Assembly (NCBI GenBank): GCA_938088195.1
Contig: CALKEO010000002.1
Location: forward strand, 1-47,823
Source of the DNA: an uncultured Flavobacteriaceae bacterium
GTDB lineage: Bacteria; Bacteroidota; Bacteroidia; Flavobacteriales; Flavobacteriaceae
DNA: 47,823 bases
Direction: 5' to 3'
The translations under genes and the position numbers were made by a program. The notes below the pieces were generated by a model, which searched no databases, was not told where the DNA came from, and saw only the letters and a list, made by a program, of their open reading frames with translations. Of the stretch, positions 32,701-41,600 are shown piece by piece; the first letter of the stretch is position 1; each line of letters starts with the position of its first letter.

Positions 32701-35652
32701 ACATCAAGAACTAATTGGGCATTAGTTTCAAACTTTACTTATGATTGCGAGGCTGGATTTAATTTATTAATTGGAAATCATAACGGAGGAGGAGGAGCCG
32801 GTGGTATCGATGCTGATTTAACAGTTGAGGCTTTCATAGTTCCATGTGAGGAAAGCAATGTAGCTAAAGTCACTATGATAGTTGATCCGGTGAATGATCC
32901 ACCTGAGTCAGATCCTCAAACTGTTGATACGGATGAAGATTTGGCTGTAGATATTACTCATGTTGGAAGAGATAAAGATTTAGTTGATATTTTTACTGTC
33001 CACACACAAATGGGTGCTGATATTCCTCAAACAGGACAAATAGGAGAGTCTTTAGCACTTTCTTCTGATGGAAATAGAATAATTCTTGGAGAATGGAATC
33101 CGGCATCTGGAAATGCTAAGGTCTTTGATTGGGATGGAACAAACTGGAAACAAGTAGGAGCAAGCATTGATGGAAGTTCAACTGGTGATATTTTTGGAGA
33201 AAACGTTACTATTTCTAGTGAGGGTAACAGGGTAGCGGTAGCAGGTCCTAAAAATGATAATGCAAGTGGTAGTGATGCGGGTCATGTAAAAGTATATGAT
33301 TACGACGGATCTAAATGGAACCAAGTTGGATCAGAAATAATTGGAAATGCAACCAACGATTACTTAGGTTATCGTGGGATGCATCTCTCAGGTGATGGTA
33401 ATGTGCTTGTCATAGCTTCTTTCAGAGGAGGTTATGTTAACACTTACCAATGGAATGGAACAGATTGGATAAAATCTGCTACTATTTCGATTAGCAAAGG
33501 AAGTACTGAATCACCTGGACAAGTATACTTATCTATTGATGGCAAAAGACTAGCCATAGGGGTTACTGCCAATGGATCAAAAGGTCAAGTGAGTATTTAT
33601 GATTGGAACGGAATCGATACTTGGAATCTTTACAAAACAATTGATGGAACAGTTGGACGTTTTGGAAATACAATCGACCTTACAAGAGATAGTAAAAAAA
33701 TAGCTATCGGCGAGCATGATTCTTCAAGTGTTAGTGTATATGATATTTCTGGACCAAATCCGGTTAGAACAGGAGTTGATATTCCCTATGGAAATCAATC
33801 TAGTTTTTGGAGATACATCTCCCTTTCAGATGATGGAAGTAGATTAGGTATTCCTATAATGGCAAGCAAATTAGGTGTATTTGATTGGGATGGATCCTCA
33901 TGGAAACAATTAGGAGAAGATATTATTTCAACAGGCTTAACTGGTGAATCGTTTGACATGTCAGCTAACGGAAAAATAATGGCAGGAGGAGGACACGATG
34001 GTCCAAACAAAATATTTAATATTTTAAACCTTTCTTATATAATTACTACCTATCCAGCCAATGGAATCTTAAAAGAAGGTTCTAAAACTATAACCCCTTC
34101 TGAACTTCCTTATATTTTAAAAGGAACGGATGCTACTTATGTGCCTAACTCAGGATTTTTTGGTCAAGACAAATACAATTTTAAGCTTAATGATGGTAAG
34201 GCAGACAGTACGGACAAAGTGAGTGGATTAAGAGAAGATTCACAAGTAACTATTAATATTAAAGAATTTGTTTTAGAACTTCCTGGTAATTATACTTTAA
34301 CACCAACTGAGACATGTAAGGGTTCAGACTTTGGAATAATTGATATTGAAGTGGCTGCAACATCTTACAAAAAAACTGCTTCTGGACCTGATATTCCGAT
34401 CACATACAAAATAAGTATTGAAGGAAAGGGAGAGTTGGCGACAATTACATCACCAGATAAAACCGCTCAAATTAAAAATTTACCAGAAGGTAAACATAAA
34501 TTAATTTTTAAAGTTGTTGAAGAACCAAAATATGAAGAAGTTATAGAGTTTGAAATTATTGGAACCGATCCACCAGTAGCTTATCCTGTTACAAAGTTAG
34601 AAGCATGTGATGATACAGCAGATGGAGATGATACAAATGGTAAGGTAGATTTTGATACATCTACTGTCTTAACTAGTCTTCTCAAAAATCCTACAACGGG
34701 CGTATTACAAGATGAAAAATTATTTGATATTGCGTTCACTTATTTTGATGAAGCTTCTGCGACAAATGTAACTGCCGCAACACTTCCTAATCCTTTTTAC
34801 TCATCGGCACAAACAATTTCTGTCAAGTTTACTAGTAAAGCCAACGGAAGTTGTATTGCTAACCAGACCATAGACTTACAAGTCAATACACTACCAGTTT
34901 TTGAAAGAATAGAAGATGTTAAAAGTGTTTGTACAAATCTTGATCCAGTTACTATTGGGGTGGCTTCCAAAGACAGTAGAAGTTATACCTATACTTGGAC
35001 AAGAAATGGAACAGATTTTCCTCCAAATATTACTGGAGTTGATAGTAGTATTACTATTGGATTAGGAGGAGAGTATGTAGTTACTGCAACTACTACTGAT
35101 GGAACAAACTGTTCTCAGTCAATGACTATTCAAATAAAGGAATCTAGTATAGCTAATTTGCAGAAAAAAGATATTGAAATTAAAGATTTGCAACCAGGGC
35201 CAAACAATACGGTTACTGTTTTAACAGGAACTCTTGGAATTGGCGATTATGAATTTGCAATTGATGATGTTACAGGTCCTTACCAAGATTCACCTATATT
35301 CGAAAATGTAAGACCAGGAAATCATATTGTATATGTTAGAGACAAAAACGATTGTGGTATTGCAAAAATTAATATTATAGTTATTGGTTATAAAAAGTTT
35401 TTTACTCCAAACGGTGATGGGTTTACTGATAAATGGAATATCATAGGAATTACCCCCGATAATTTACCTCAATCTAATATTTATATTTTTGATAGATATG
35501 AAAAGCTATTAAAGGAGTTAGATCCTCTTTCTGATGGTTGGGATGGGACTTTCTTAGGAAATCCAATGCCTCAAACGGATTATTGGTTTAAGGTTCTCTT
35601 ACAAGACGGAAGAGAATTAAAAGGACATTTCAGTTTAATAAGAGGTTGGTAA
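26701..35652 (+). CDS. giant T9SS-exported surface protein with lectin and beta-propeller domains inserted in cadherin-like repeats
   Basis: The protein has 2983 residues. The signal peptide ends L-I-Y-S-Q at 19. A cadherin-like (Big_9/tandem-95) repeat lies at about 22-130, a beta-propeller of FG-GAP-like blades at about 138-557, and then nine more cadherin-like repeats at about 558-2523. Repeat 3 holds a foreign domain at about 724-854. Repeats 7 and 8 each hold a C-type lectin (about 1335-1468 and 1599-1744, each with E-P-N and W-N-D calcium/sugar motifs). Repeat 9 holds a 200-residue domain (about 1851-2054), and repeat 10 a second beta-propeller (about 2097-2443). Ig-like domains follow, and the last 85 residues (F-F-T-P-N-G-D-G-F-T-D-K-W-N) are the gliding-motility type B sorting domain. 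It should be an outer-surface adhesin; the ligands are inferred. Confidence 0.9.
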   Translation: MRKLFFSFFLLISGLIYSQSNSSPIATDVYTSTKKNTELSVHLVGSDSDISDNLTYSIVSISTHGTLKDPLNGNAILVAGSTLSSNGNVVTFVPGSSKYSSYIESGTTSFTYKVNDGIDDSAEKIVYIKVFDDFLASPSLKGSEITGDNPGDSFGQSIAMSENGDLMAVGAPLFGSGDKGSVKVLKYTSGSGWAAHGNVIEGASDGDKFGSGVSLNGDGSVLAVGAAYANSNRGQVTIYSYNSGTNNWDLIGTIDGTNIASPKSISEQFGNDVRLSKDGKTLAVSDLWHDSGSKINSGRVVVYRYQSGTTWNILGSSSEISGESGDNLGWAVDLSSNGNILAVGAHENDTGKNVGGQVKIFQYNGSTDTWENKGIIYPTDQISNERFGSSVDLNSSGLIVAVGSRYDKPNSKTAEGSVSVYNWLSGTTWNRLGSEIKDEVGNGDDAKFDYFGSHVSINNPGTILGVVAPGFDGNKGNLRLYSYDSELSRWTQIPSTTFTIPGENASDYTTGSGDEAKGQKVFISGDGSSVALGADLNDSGGTDSGHVRVYNLYTVQQIPSADSQTVAFPLYEQLTSSLEIELKASDSDSGPNNLGYVITELNTAKLYEGSTEISSSDIPYSLTGNKVKYNSNSDTVVNDSFKFVAHDGDGGASSVPATVSLTVIPDNDKPVSIADNKTTDEDTVLDITLTATDVDSPASDLTYTIDTFPLNGILKQGGYEVTANSTAIWNGPNTTFTKSGGSDPTLQANQDRLTGEVWITRGNDGGQIFNIMAESVYNKTNSPTGTKWAIGTLDQVSTLTFSKFRAAVGQPKDVVGKNLVMYLENDNIYLSVKFTSWSTNKNGGFAYERSTPGADFTYTPNPNFSGSDSFTFKVTDKGINSSTDTDVEISDPATISINVNNTDNDPPLAENKSVSASQDTETATIALVASDPDDDDSSLVFSIATLPSNGILKDGGTEITGAADISAALTYSPNNGYTGSDSFTFTAKDDQSATSTAATVSISVSDSNDPPVATAKSITVNEDVESETIVLEATDPDASDTSFTYSIATLPANGTLKDGGTVITKAGDISGTLTYISNNNYVGNDSFTFTAKDDESAESSAATVSITVNNVNDPPVAQNQSITTREDTTTSPVITLSATDPDTSDDTFTYTIKLLPTKGILKDGSTEITAIGTELSGATLTYTPDLNYNGNDSFNFSAKDDESAESADGSVSLTITPWNDPPVAIQQNLNTGEDTSLNITVSGTDVDGDDLTYFLYSLPINGTLEQGGTTIVDADLPKTLTSLDLTYVPNAGYNGSDTFKFKARDLTYESFSTANNMVVINDGGTPVTYETEYGKTYFLIQSTPTKMDWPEAKAITDSYYGARMYVPLNAEMEKSVYDALQSMSRLDGPFWMGLFQDRSATDYSEPSGGWYWVNGNKLGDGYTNWHAGEPNDAGDEDYGQFNFGGFGIEWNDMSVGNGQSYAMFEFTAEDSTAEININITEVNDPPVANNQSVETNEDIPLTIKLTGSDPENDPLTYLIKSLPTYGKLKEGGNEILASELPRLLPADSLSYHPNADYNGSDSFDFMINANFLNAFSKANGLKFIEKNGEPVTFDKPKGKTYFLIQNETGQAGFNPIDWPDARDLAKNYEGAEMYIVKDETMEKMVWDALTEMGLTSGQLYWMGLYQDRTVSDYIEPGDESQNFGGWRWTDGTKLLGGYTNWKSGEPNEAGPEDYGQINFHGTGEWNDMRIGSGQSWPLFEFAITGSSESNTAKISINVKSVNDMPVADSINLSTLEETPLDITLNATDPEGVLLMDYVVKSLPANGDLSENNVTITTADLPKTLSGKNLTFVPNDDYNGTESFDYYVIDKNCPNTNSSTLTVSGDFTASASGNNPMVIPPQNIKGTASVNQKQVDIKFSVGQGDIFQSCQIKLDVRSFDDGLQFTIDGVNLLSFSQQHWDPAFGASTTEFSGNGRFATSGSLWAPWNGDGNPKLEIASGKIKLMVDTKNGTREDVLPFMDTSRTNWALVSNFTYDCEAGFNLLIGNHNGGGGAGGIDADLTVEAFIVPCEESNVAKVTMIVDPVNDPPESDPQTVDTDEDLAVDITHVGRDKDLVDIFTVHTQMGADIPQTGQIGESLALSSDGNRIILGEWNPASGNAKVFDWDGTNWKQVGASIDGSSTGDIFGENVTISSEGNRVAVAGPKNDNASGSDAGHVKVYDYDGSKWNQVGSEIIGNATNDYLGYRGMHLSGDGNVLVIASFRGGYVNTYQWNGTDWIKSATISISKGSTESPGQVYLSIDGKRLAIGVTANGSKGQVSIYDWNGIDTWNLYKTIDGTVGRFGNTIDLTRDSKKIAIGEHDSSSVSVYDISGPNPVRTGVDIPYGNQSSFWRYISLSDDGSRLGIPIMASKLGVFDWDGSSWKQLGEDIISTGLTGESFDMSANGKIMAGGGHDGPNKIFNILNLSYIITTYPANGILKEGSKTITPSELPYILKGTDATYVPNSGFFGQDKYNFKLNDGKADSTDKVSGLREDSQVTINIKEFVLELPGNYTLTPTETCKGSDFGIIDIEVAATSYKKTASGPDIPITYKISIEGKGELATITSPDKTAQIKNLPEGKHKLIFKVVEEPKYEEVIEFEIIGTDPPVAYPVTKLEACDDTADGDDTNGKVDFDTSTVLTSLLKNPTTGVLQDEKLFDIAFTYFDEASATNVTAATLPNPFYSSAQTISVKFTSKANGSCIANQTIDLQVNTLPVFERIEDVKSVCTNLDPVTIGVASKDSRSYTYTWTRNGTDFPPNITGVDSSITIGLGGEYVVTATTTDGTNCSQSMTIQIKESSIANLQKKDIEIKDLQPGPNNTVTVLTGTLGIGDYEFAIDDVTGPYQDSPIFENVRPGNHIVYVRDKNDCGIAKINIIVIGYKKFFTPNGDGFTDKWNIIGITPDNLPQSNIYIFDRYEKLLKELDPLSDGWDGTFLGNPMPQTDYWFKVLLQDGRELKGHFSLIRGW
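28372..34269 (+). repeat. nine cadherin-like (Big_9) repeats, five with inserted domains
   Basis: The unit pattern is V-A-x-x-Q-S ... E-D-T ... I-T-L ... D-P-D ... L-T-Y-S-I ... L-P-x-N-G-x-L-K ... L-T-Y-x-P ... Y-x-G-S-D-S-F-T-F ... A-T-V-S-I ... N-D-P-P. Starts are near 28372, 28711, 29421, 29731, 30043, 30367, 31159, 31999 and 32905. The uninterrupted units are about 103-113 codons long; the interrupted ones are about 235-455 codons. Confidence 0.85.
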
Positions 35653-35724
35653 AAATCTTTTGTTCTTAAATATTTCAATTCCATTTTTCTATTAACTTCG
35701 CAGCATTAAAAATTAAGTAGTTTA

Positions 35725-37611
35725 ATGCTCAATATTCACAACCTTTCTGTTTCTTTTTCTGGTGAGTATTTATTTGAAGAGATTTCTTTTAAACTTATTT
35801 CAGGAGATAGAGTTGGTTTGATTGGTAAAAATGGTGCTGGTAAATCAACCTTACTGAAATTGCTTTCTAAAGAAATGGAATTAGATTCAGGTTCGATTGC
35901 TTTTGAAAAGGACGTGAAAACTGGGTTTTTGAAACAAGATATTGATTTTGACAAGGGTAGATCTGTTTTAGATGAAGCTTACCAAGCATTTGAGGAAATT
36001 AAGAAAATCGAAAAAAAACAAAATCAAATTAATAGAGAGCTTGAAGAAAGAACAGATTATGAAAGTGAATCATATTTGGAACTGATAAATGAACTTGGTG
36101 AAACATCAGACAGATATGAGTTAATTGGAGGATATAATTACCAGGGACAAACCGAAAAAATTCTTCAAGGTTTAGGATTTAAAAGAGAAGATTTCGATAA
36201 AAAAACCGATACATTTTCAGGGGGATGGCGAATGAGAATAGAACTGGCTAAACTTCTTCTTCAAAATAATGATTTACTTCTTCTAGATGAGCCCACTAAC
36301 CACCTTGATATTGAATCAATAATATGGTTGGAACAGTTTTTAAAAACTTTCCCTGGCGCAGTCGTTATTGTTTCTCATGATAAAATGTTTTTAAATAATG
36401 TAACAAACCGAACCATTGAAATTTCACTAGGAAGAATTTATGATTTTAATAAACCTTATTCTAAATATCTAGTTCTTAGAAATGAAATTAAAGAACAACA
36501 GATAAGCGCACAAAAAAACCAGGACAAGCAAATTCAGCAAACTGAAAGATTAATTGAAAAATTTAGAGCAAAAGCCTCAAAGGCTTCTATGGCACAGTCT
36601 TTAATAAAAAAAATTGATAAAATTGAAAGAATAAAGGTTGATAAGGACGATAATAGTGTAATGAAGTTACGCTTTCCAATTTCAATTAGACCTGGAAAAG
36701 TAGTTGCGGAAATTGAAGGTTTGTCCAAAAGTTACGAATCCAATCAGGTACTTTCTGATATTGATTTGCTTATTGAAAGAGAAAGTAAAATAGCTTTTGT
36801 TGGACAAAATGGACAAGGTAAATCTACTTTAGCCAAAATGATCGTTGGAGATATTAATGGAAGTGGACTAATGAAGCTCGGGCATAATGTTCAAATAGGA
36901 TATTTTGCTCAGAATCAAGCAGAATATTTAGATGGTTCTAAAACAGTTTTAGACACCATGATTGATGCGGCAAACGAGAAAAATAGAAGCAAGGTTAGGG
37001 ATATTTTGGGTTCGTTTTTATTTCAAGGGGATGACGTTGAAAAGTTTGTTAGAGTTCTCTCAGGTGGTGAAAGAAATCGTTTGGCTTTAGCCAAAATGCT
37101 TTTACAGCCTTTAAATGTTTTAGTGATGGATGAGCCAACAAACCATCTCGATATTAAATCAAAAAATGTTTTGAAACAGGCACTTCAAAATTTTGACGGT
37201 ACTTTAATTGTAGTTTCTCACGACAGAGATTTTCTTCAAGGTTTGACCAATAAAGTTTATGAATTTAAGAATCAAAAAATCAAAGAGCATTTGGGTGATA
37301 TTGATTATTATTTAGAACAAAGAAAAGTGGATGATTTTAGATCAATTGAAAAAAAAGATAAAACACCTAATTCAAAGAAAAAAACAAAAAAAAACGATTC
37401 TTTAAATCAGTCAATAAAAAAGAAAATTAATAATATTGAGAGTAAGATTTCTAAACTTGAAAAAGACATTTCTGTTATAGATATTGCCCTTGAAAATGAT
37501 TACGAAAAAACTATTGCTCAAGCTGATTTCTTTTCAAAATATGAAAATATGAAAAATGAGTTGGGAGATTTGATGAAAAAATGGGAAGATTTAACAATCA
37601 AGTTAGAATAA
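35725..37611 (+). CDS. ABC-F family ATPase (Uup/YheS/EttA type)
   Basis: The protein has 628 residues with two ABC domains and no membrane helices. The first Walker A is G34-K-N-G-A-G-K-S-T, with signature F-S-G-G-W-R-M-R and L-D-E-P-T-N-H-L-D. A Lys/Gln-rich linker lies at about 245-300. The second Walker A is G-Q-N-G-Q-G-K-S-T, with L-S-G-G-E-R-N-R and M-D-E-P-T-N-H-L-D. A C-terminal Lys-rich coiled coil runs from about 545 to 628. Members act on the ribosome rather than as transporters. It lies between two giant adhesin genes but has its own 72-base leader; the neighbourhood does not explain it. It is more likely a housekeeping factor than a resistance gene. Confidence 0.93.
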   Translation: MLNIHNLSVSFSGEYLFEEISFKLISGDRVGLIGKNGAGKSTLLKLLSKEMELDSGSIAFEKDVKTGFLKQDIDFDKGRSVLDEAYQAFEEIKKIEKKQNQINRELEERTDYESESYLELINELGETSDRYELIGGYNYQGQTEKILQGLGFKREDFDKKTDTFSGGWRMRIELAKLLLQNNDLLLLDEPTNHLDIESIIWLEQFLKTFPGAVVIVSHDKMFLNNVTNRTIEISLGRIYDFNKPYSKYLVLRNEIKEQQISAQKNQDKQIQQTERLIEKFRAKASKASMAQSLIKKIDKIERIKVDKDDNSVMKLRFPISIRPGKVVAEIEGLSKSYESNQVLSDIDLLIERESKIAFVGQNGQGKSTLAKMIVGDINGSGLMKLGHNVQIGYFAQNQAEYLDGSKTVLDTMIDAANEKNRSKVRDILGSFLFQGDDVEKFVRVLSGGERNRLALAKMLLQPLNVLVMDEPTNHLDIKSKNVLKQALQNFDGTLIVVSHDRDFLQGLTNKVYEFKNQKIKEHLGDIDYYLEQRKVDDFRSIEKKDKTPNSKKKTKKNDSLNQSIKKKINNIESKISKLEKDISVIDIALENDYEKTIAQADFFSKYENMKNELGDLMKKWEDLTIKLE

Positions 37612-37667
37612 CTTTCTGATAATTTAAGTATCTTTATACGTTGCATGTTCTCGTGTAATTATATCAA

Positions 37668-38645
37668 ATGAAAAAGCTTTTTTTTATTTTTATACTATCA
37701 ATAAACTGCGGATTTTCTCAAGATCCAGTATTTACACAATTCTATAACATTCCTGAATCAATGAATCCTGCTTTTGCTGGTGGAGGAGGCGGCTCAGAAA
37801 TTGGAGTATTAAACAGAACACAATGGCCAGGGTTAGATTATTCTTTAAATAGTCAGTTTTTTTATTTTGATAATTATATAGAAAGATACAATAGTGGACT
37901 TGAACTGACCATTCTAAATCAAGTAGAAACAGTCACAAGGTTCAATTATACTCAAATAGGTTTAAATTATTCCTACAGAGTACAACTAAATAACGAATGG
38001 TTTTTTTATCCTGGTTTATCTGTAGGTTTTGGAAATAAAGATTATGCATTTAATAATTTAGTACTTGAAGATCAAATACTGATCAACTCAGGAATTATAA
38101 ATTTTGATTCTAAGGATCCTTTTTTACTAAATGAAAGCAAAAGTATTTTAGATATTGGAGCTGGATTTATAATTTTTAACGAAAACATTTGGTTTGGAGG
38201 AAGCTTTAAGCACTTAAACACTCCTGATATTTCTTTTGAACCTGAGGGTGATGTCAAACTAAAGCCTTTTATCTCCATTCATGGAGGATATAAATTACCT
38301 TTAAATCAAAGATTTTCTAGATCAGAAATGAATTTATATTTCAACTTTAATTACATGAACCAAAATGAGTATGATAGGTTAGATATTGGTTCCAAATTTC
38401 AAATCAATGATTTTACAATTGGTGCTTTTGGAACTTTAGCTCCAACCTCTGTTCAAAATGATTCTCATAAGTTGACATCTGTCAACTTTATAACGAACTT
38501 TGATTACAGGCAATTTAGTTTTGGATATTCTTATGATTTAAACATAAGTAGCCTTCAGAAAACTAAAGGAGTTTTTGAGATTTCAGTTTCATATAAATTT
38601 GATTCATTGTTTAACGATAACCCCATTCCATGTGGATGTAAATAA
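37668..38645 (+). CDS. PorP/SprF-family outer-membrane protein of the type IX secretion/gliding system
   Basis: The protein has 325 residues. The signal peptide ends N-C-G-F-S-Q at about 17. It continues D-P-V-F-T-Q-F-Y-N-I-P-E-S-M-N-P-A-F-A-G, the standard start of PorP/SprF proteins, and then alternating beta strands of an outer-membrane barrel with an ending G-V-F-E-I-S-V-S-Y-K-F. In Flavobacterium johnsoniae SprF is needed for delivery of the adhesin SprB. Here the gene lies 6 bases before a SprB-repeat giant, so it is probably the dedicated partner of that protein. The order (sprF-like first) is the reverse of the F. johnsoniae locus. Confidence 0.9.
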   Translation: MKKLFFIFILSINCGFSQDPVFTQFYNIPESMNPAFAGGGGGSEIGVLNRTQWPGLDYSLNSQFFYFDNYIERYNSGLELTILNQVETVTRFNYTQIGLNYSYRVQLNNEWFFYPGLSVGFGNKDYAFNNLVLEDQILINSGIINFDSKDPFLLNESKSILDIGAGFIIFNENIWFGGSFKHLNTPDISFEPEGDVKLKPFISIHGGYKLPLNQRFSRSEMNLYFNFNYMNQNEYDRLDIGSKFQINDFTIGAFGTLAPTSVQNDSHKLTSVNFITNFDYRQFSFGYSYDLNISSLQKTKGVFEISVSYKFDSLFNDNPIPCGCK

Positions 38646-38651
38646 TAGTAT

Positions 38652-41600
38652 TTGAAAAAAATAATTAACATATTAATATTAATTTTTTTTGTAGGATCAT
38701 TTACAAGTCTTACTGGCCAAACCTATGTTAAAACCTCTGAAAATATTTTACAGTATACTGCTGATCAGACTACAAACCATATTTTTACTATGTCAAAAAC
38801 AGGAGGTAATTACAATCCTATTATTGTCACTGTTAATTTAAATAAAGCAGAATTTACAAATACTGGTGATAATTCTAAAGTGGGTTGGGGGACTGGTAAT
38901 AATATTCCAGCCTCATGGGATTTTGAGATTACAAATGTAAATAATGGAGCTACAATTGAAGCTGGAAATAAAAGTTTTAAATTTTCTGGTGATCCAATCG
39001 TTGATGTAACTGTTAATGTAAGGGTGTTTGATTCTGGTGGAACTACTATTCCAGGTTTAGCATCTATCACATTAACTTATAGATTAGAAGGGATTTTTAC
39101 TCAGAGTGAATCTACATTTATAGCGTGTTCGGGTAATTTAAAAATTGTAGTAAATGAGGTGTCTATTGGAACTCAAAGACCGTGTGCGGGTACAGATGGA
39201 GATCCAAAATATAATATAAAAGTTTTTAATGCTGGGACAACTACATTAGTAACCGAAGTTTCACAAACAAGTAATGAATTTTTAATTCCATTAGAAATTG
39301 GTGATTATGATTATGTGATAACTGATGGTTGTGGAAGGACCTTTTCGTCTGGATACGATATAACTGATGCGCCTGAGATTGGGGCGTCAGTGATTTTTGC
39401 AGGAAAGGAATGTTCGACTGATACTGATACTAAAGCTATTTTGAAGGTTCAAGGAACTAAAAGACCGCTTTCTTGGGTATTAGAGAAAAAAAATGGAGAT
39501 AATTGGGATGCAGTATTTACTAATTTAAATGTTGGTGGTAATGCATCTAGCACCTCAGATATTACAGCATCTGGAACAGGGTCTTTTACTCTTTCTATCA
39601 ATGGTCTAACTAGTGATGGTGTTTATAAATACACCTTTACCGATGCTAATACATGTGTTAAATCTACTGAATTTAATGTAGCAACACCCTCTCCTTTATC
39701 CCATCTGCTGGTGGAATCTGAAGTAGCTACTAAACGAGATTTAAATTGTAGTGGTGATGTTGATGGGAAATTGACTTTCACTGGAAGCGGAGGTTGGACC
39801 CAACCTTTTAGTGGCAATACTATCAACCCTATTAATTGGGGATCTGGATATACTTTTACTCTTATCAATGCAGATACAGGCGCTGAGGTCGGAGTAGTTA
39901 ATTCTAGTTCGTGGTTCAATTTTGCAAAAAATGGTAGTAATGAGCAAATAGGATGGGAAGCTACATTTGATAACCTTCCACCAGGAAATTATAAATTAAA
40001 ATTAAAAGAAAGTGTCGCCACCAATACGGATGCTGATCCTGATGTAATTTTTGGATGTGAAGTATTATTTCCTGACACCTATACAATCGCTGCACCTTCA
40101 GTATTGTCAGTTACTGGAACAAAATCTGATATTAGTTGTTTTGGCGATGATGATGGTAGTATTGATTTAACTGTTAGTGGAGGAACTCCTGCATATACAA
40201 TCGCTTGGACAAAAACAGGAGATGGAACATTCAGTGCATCAACCCAAGACTTAACGGGACTGACACCTGGAGAATATAATGTAACTGTCACTGATTCTAA
40301 AAATTGTAGTCAATCAACAAGTTTTACAATTATTGAACCTGCTCAGCTTGCCGCAGAATTAGACACAACGGTTGCTACAGCAATTGATTGTTTTGACAAT
40401 AATGGAGTAATTAAAGCAGATATTACAGTTTCTTCAACAGCTCCATTTACTTATGTAATAAATGGTACTGATTATAATGGAAATAATGTGAGTGCTTCCA
40501 GTGGAGAAACAACGAATACTTCTAATAGTTTTTCCGTTAAAGCAGGAGTTTATTCTGTAACTGTAACTGATGCTCGAGGCTGTGCGGTAACTACTGCTCA
40601 GCGAACATTAACACAACCTGCTAGTGGAATGGCTGTTACTGGAACTGTTAGTGCTGATTTTAATGGTTTTGAAAATGGAGACGGATTACATATGTCGTGT
40701 AATGGAGGAAATAATGGAGAAATTGATTTAACTGTTAGTGGAGGAACGGCTGGTTACAGCTACGCATGGACAGCGGTATCAGGGTCAGGTTTAGATGCAT
40801 CTTCTGAAGATCAAACAGGCTTAACAGCTGGTGTTTATGAAGTGGTTGTAACTGATAGTACTGGATGTACAGTTTCCAGAAGATATGTTGTATCAGATCC
40901 AGCTCCTTTAACAATTCCAATAAATGACATGGCACCTGGTGATAAAGGAAATTACACTTTTTTGGGAGAGCTGGGGACAAGTAAGTATTATTTATCTAAT
41001 GCAACACTAACTTACATGGAAGCAAGAGACATTGCTGCTAATCTTGGTGGGTATTTGGTTTCAATAAAAACACAAGCAGAAAATCAATGGCTAATTGATA
41101 ATTCTCCCGAGCAAAACTTTTGGTTAGGATTGGATGATATTAGAGAAGAATCAAAAGTAGGAGGAGTAGTTGATAAAACAAAATATAGATGGAATGATGG
41201 AACGAGTTTGGATTGGGAAGGATTCCCTGGCGGTGAACCCAATGATGCCTCAAAGGATATTACTACTAATTCACCTGGGGAGGACTATATTGAATTCAGT
41301 GATGGCTCTTGGAATGATATTTTTCACAATGTAAAGAGAAAGTTTGTAATTGAATTTAATCCAACTCAGATTCCAGATTTTAATGGAAATAGTATTTCAT
41401 GTTTTGGTGGAACTAATGGATCCATTGATTTTATTGTTACAGGTGGAACCACACCCTATACTTATGCATGGACCACAGCAGATGGTTCAGGATTAGATGC
41501 TACTTCTAAAAGTCAAACAGGGCTAGGTGCTGGTACTTACTCAGTCACGGTAACTGATAGTACTGGTTGTGCCAAGTCAATTGATTACACTATTACTCAA

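Noticed and set aside
35725-37611. ABC transporter ATPase feeding adhesin export
   Set aside because: It has two ABC domains in one chain with a linker and C-terminal coiled coil and no membrane partner, which is the ABC-F translation-factor plan.
38810-39919. Several 60-98 codon minus-strand frames over the SprB-repeat gene
   Set aside because: They mirror the compositional bias and repeat structure of the opposite strand; similar shadows recur at each repeat.
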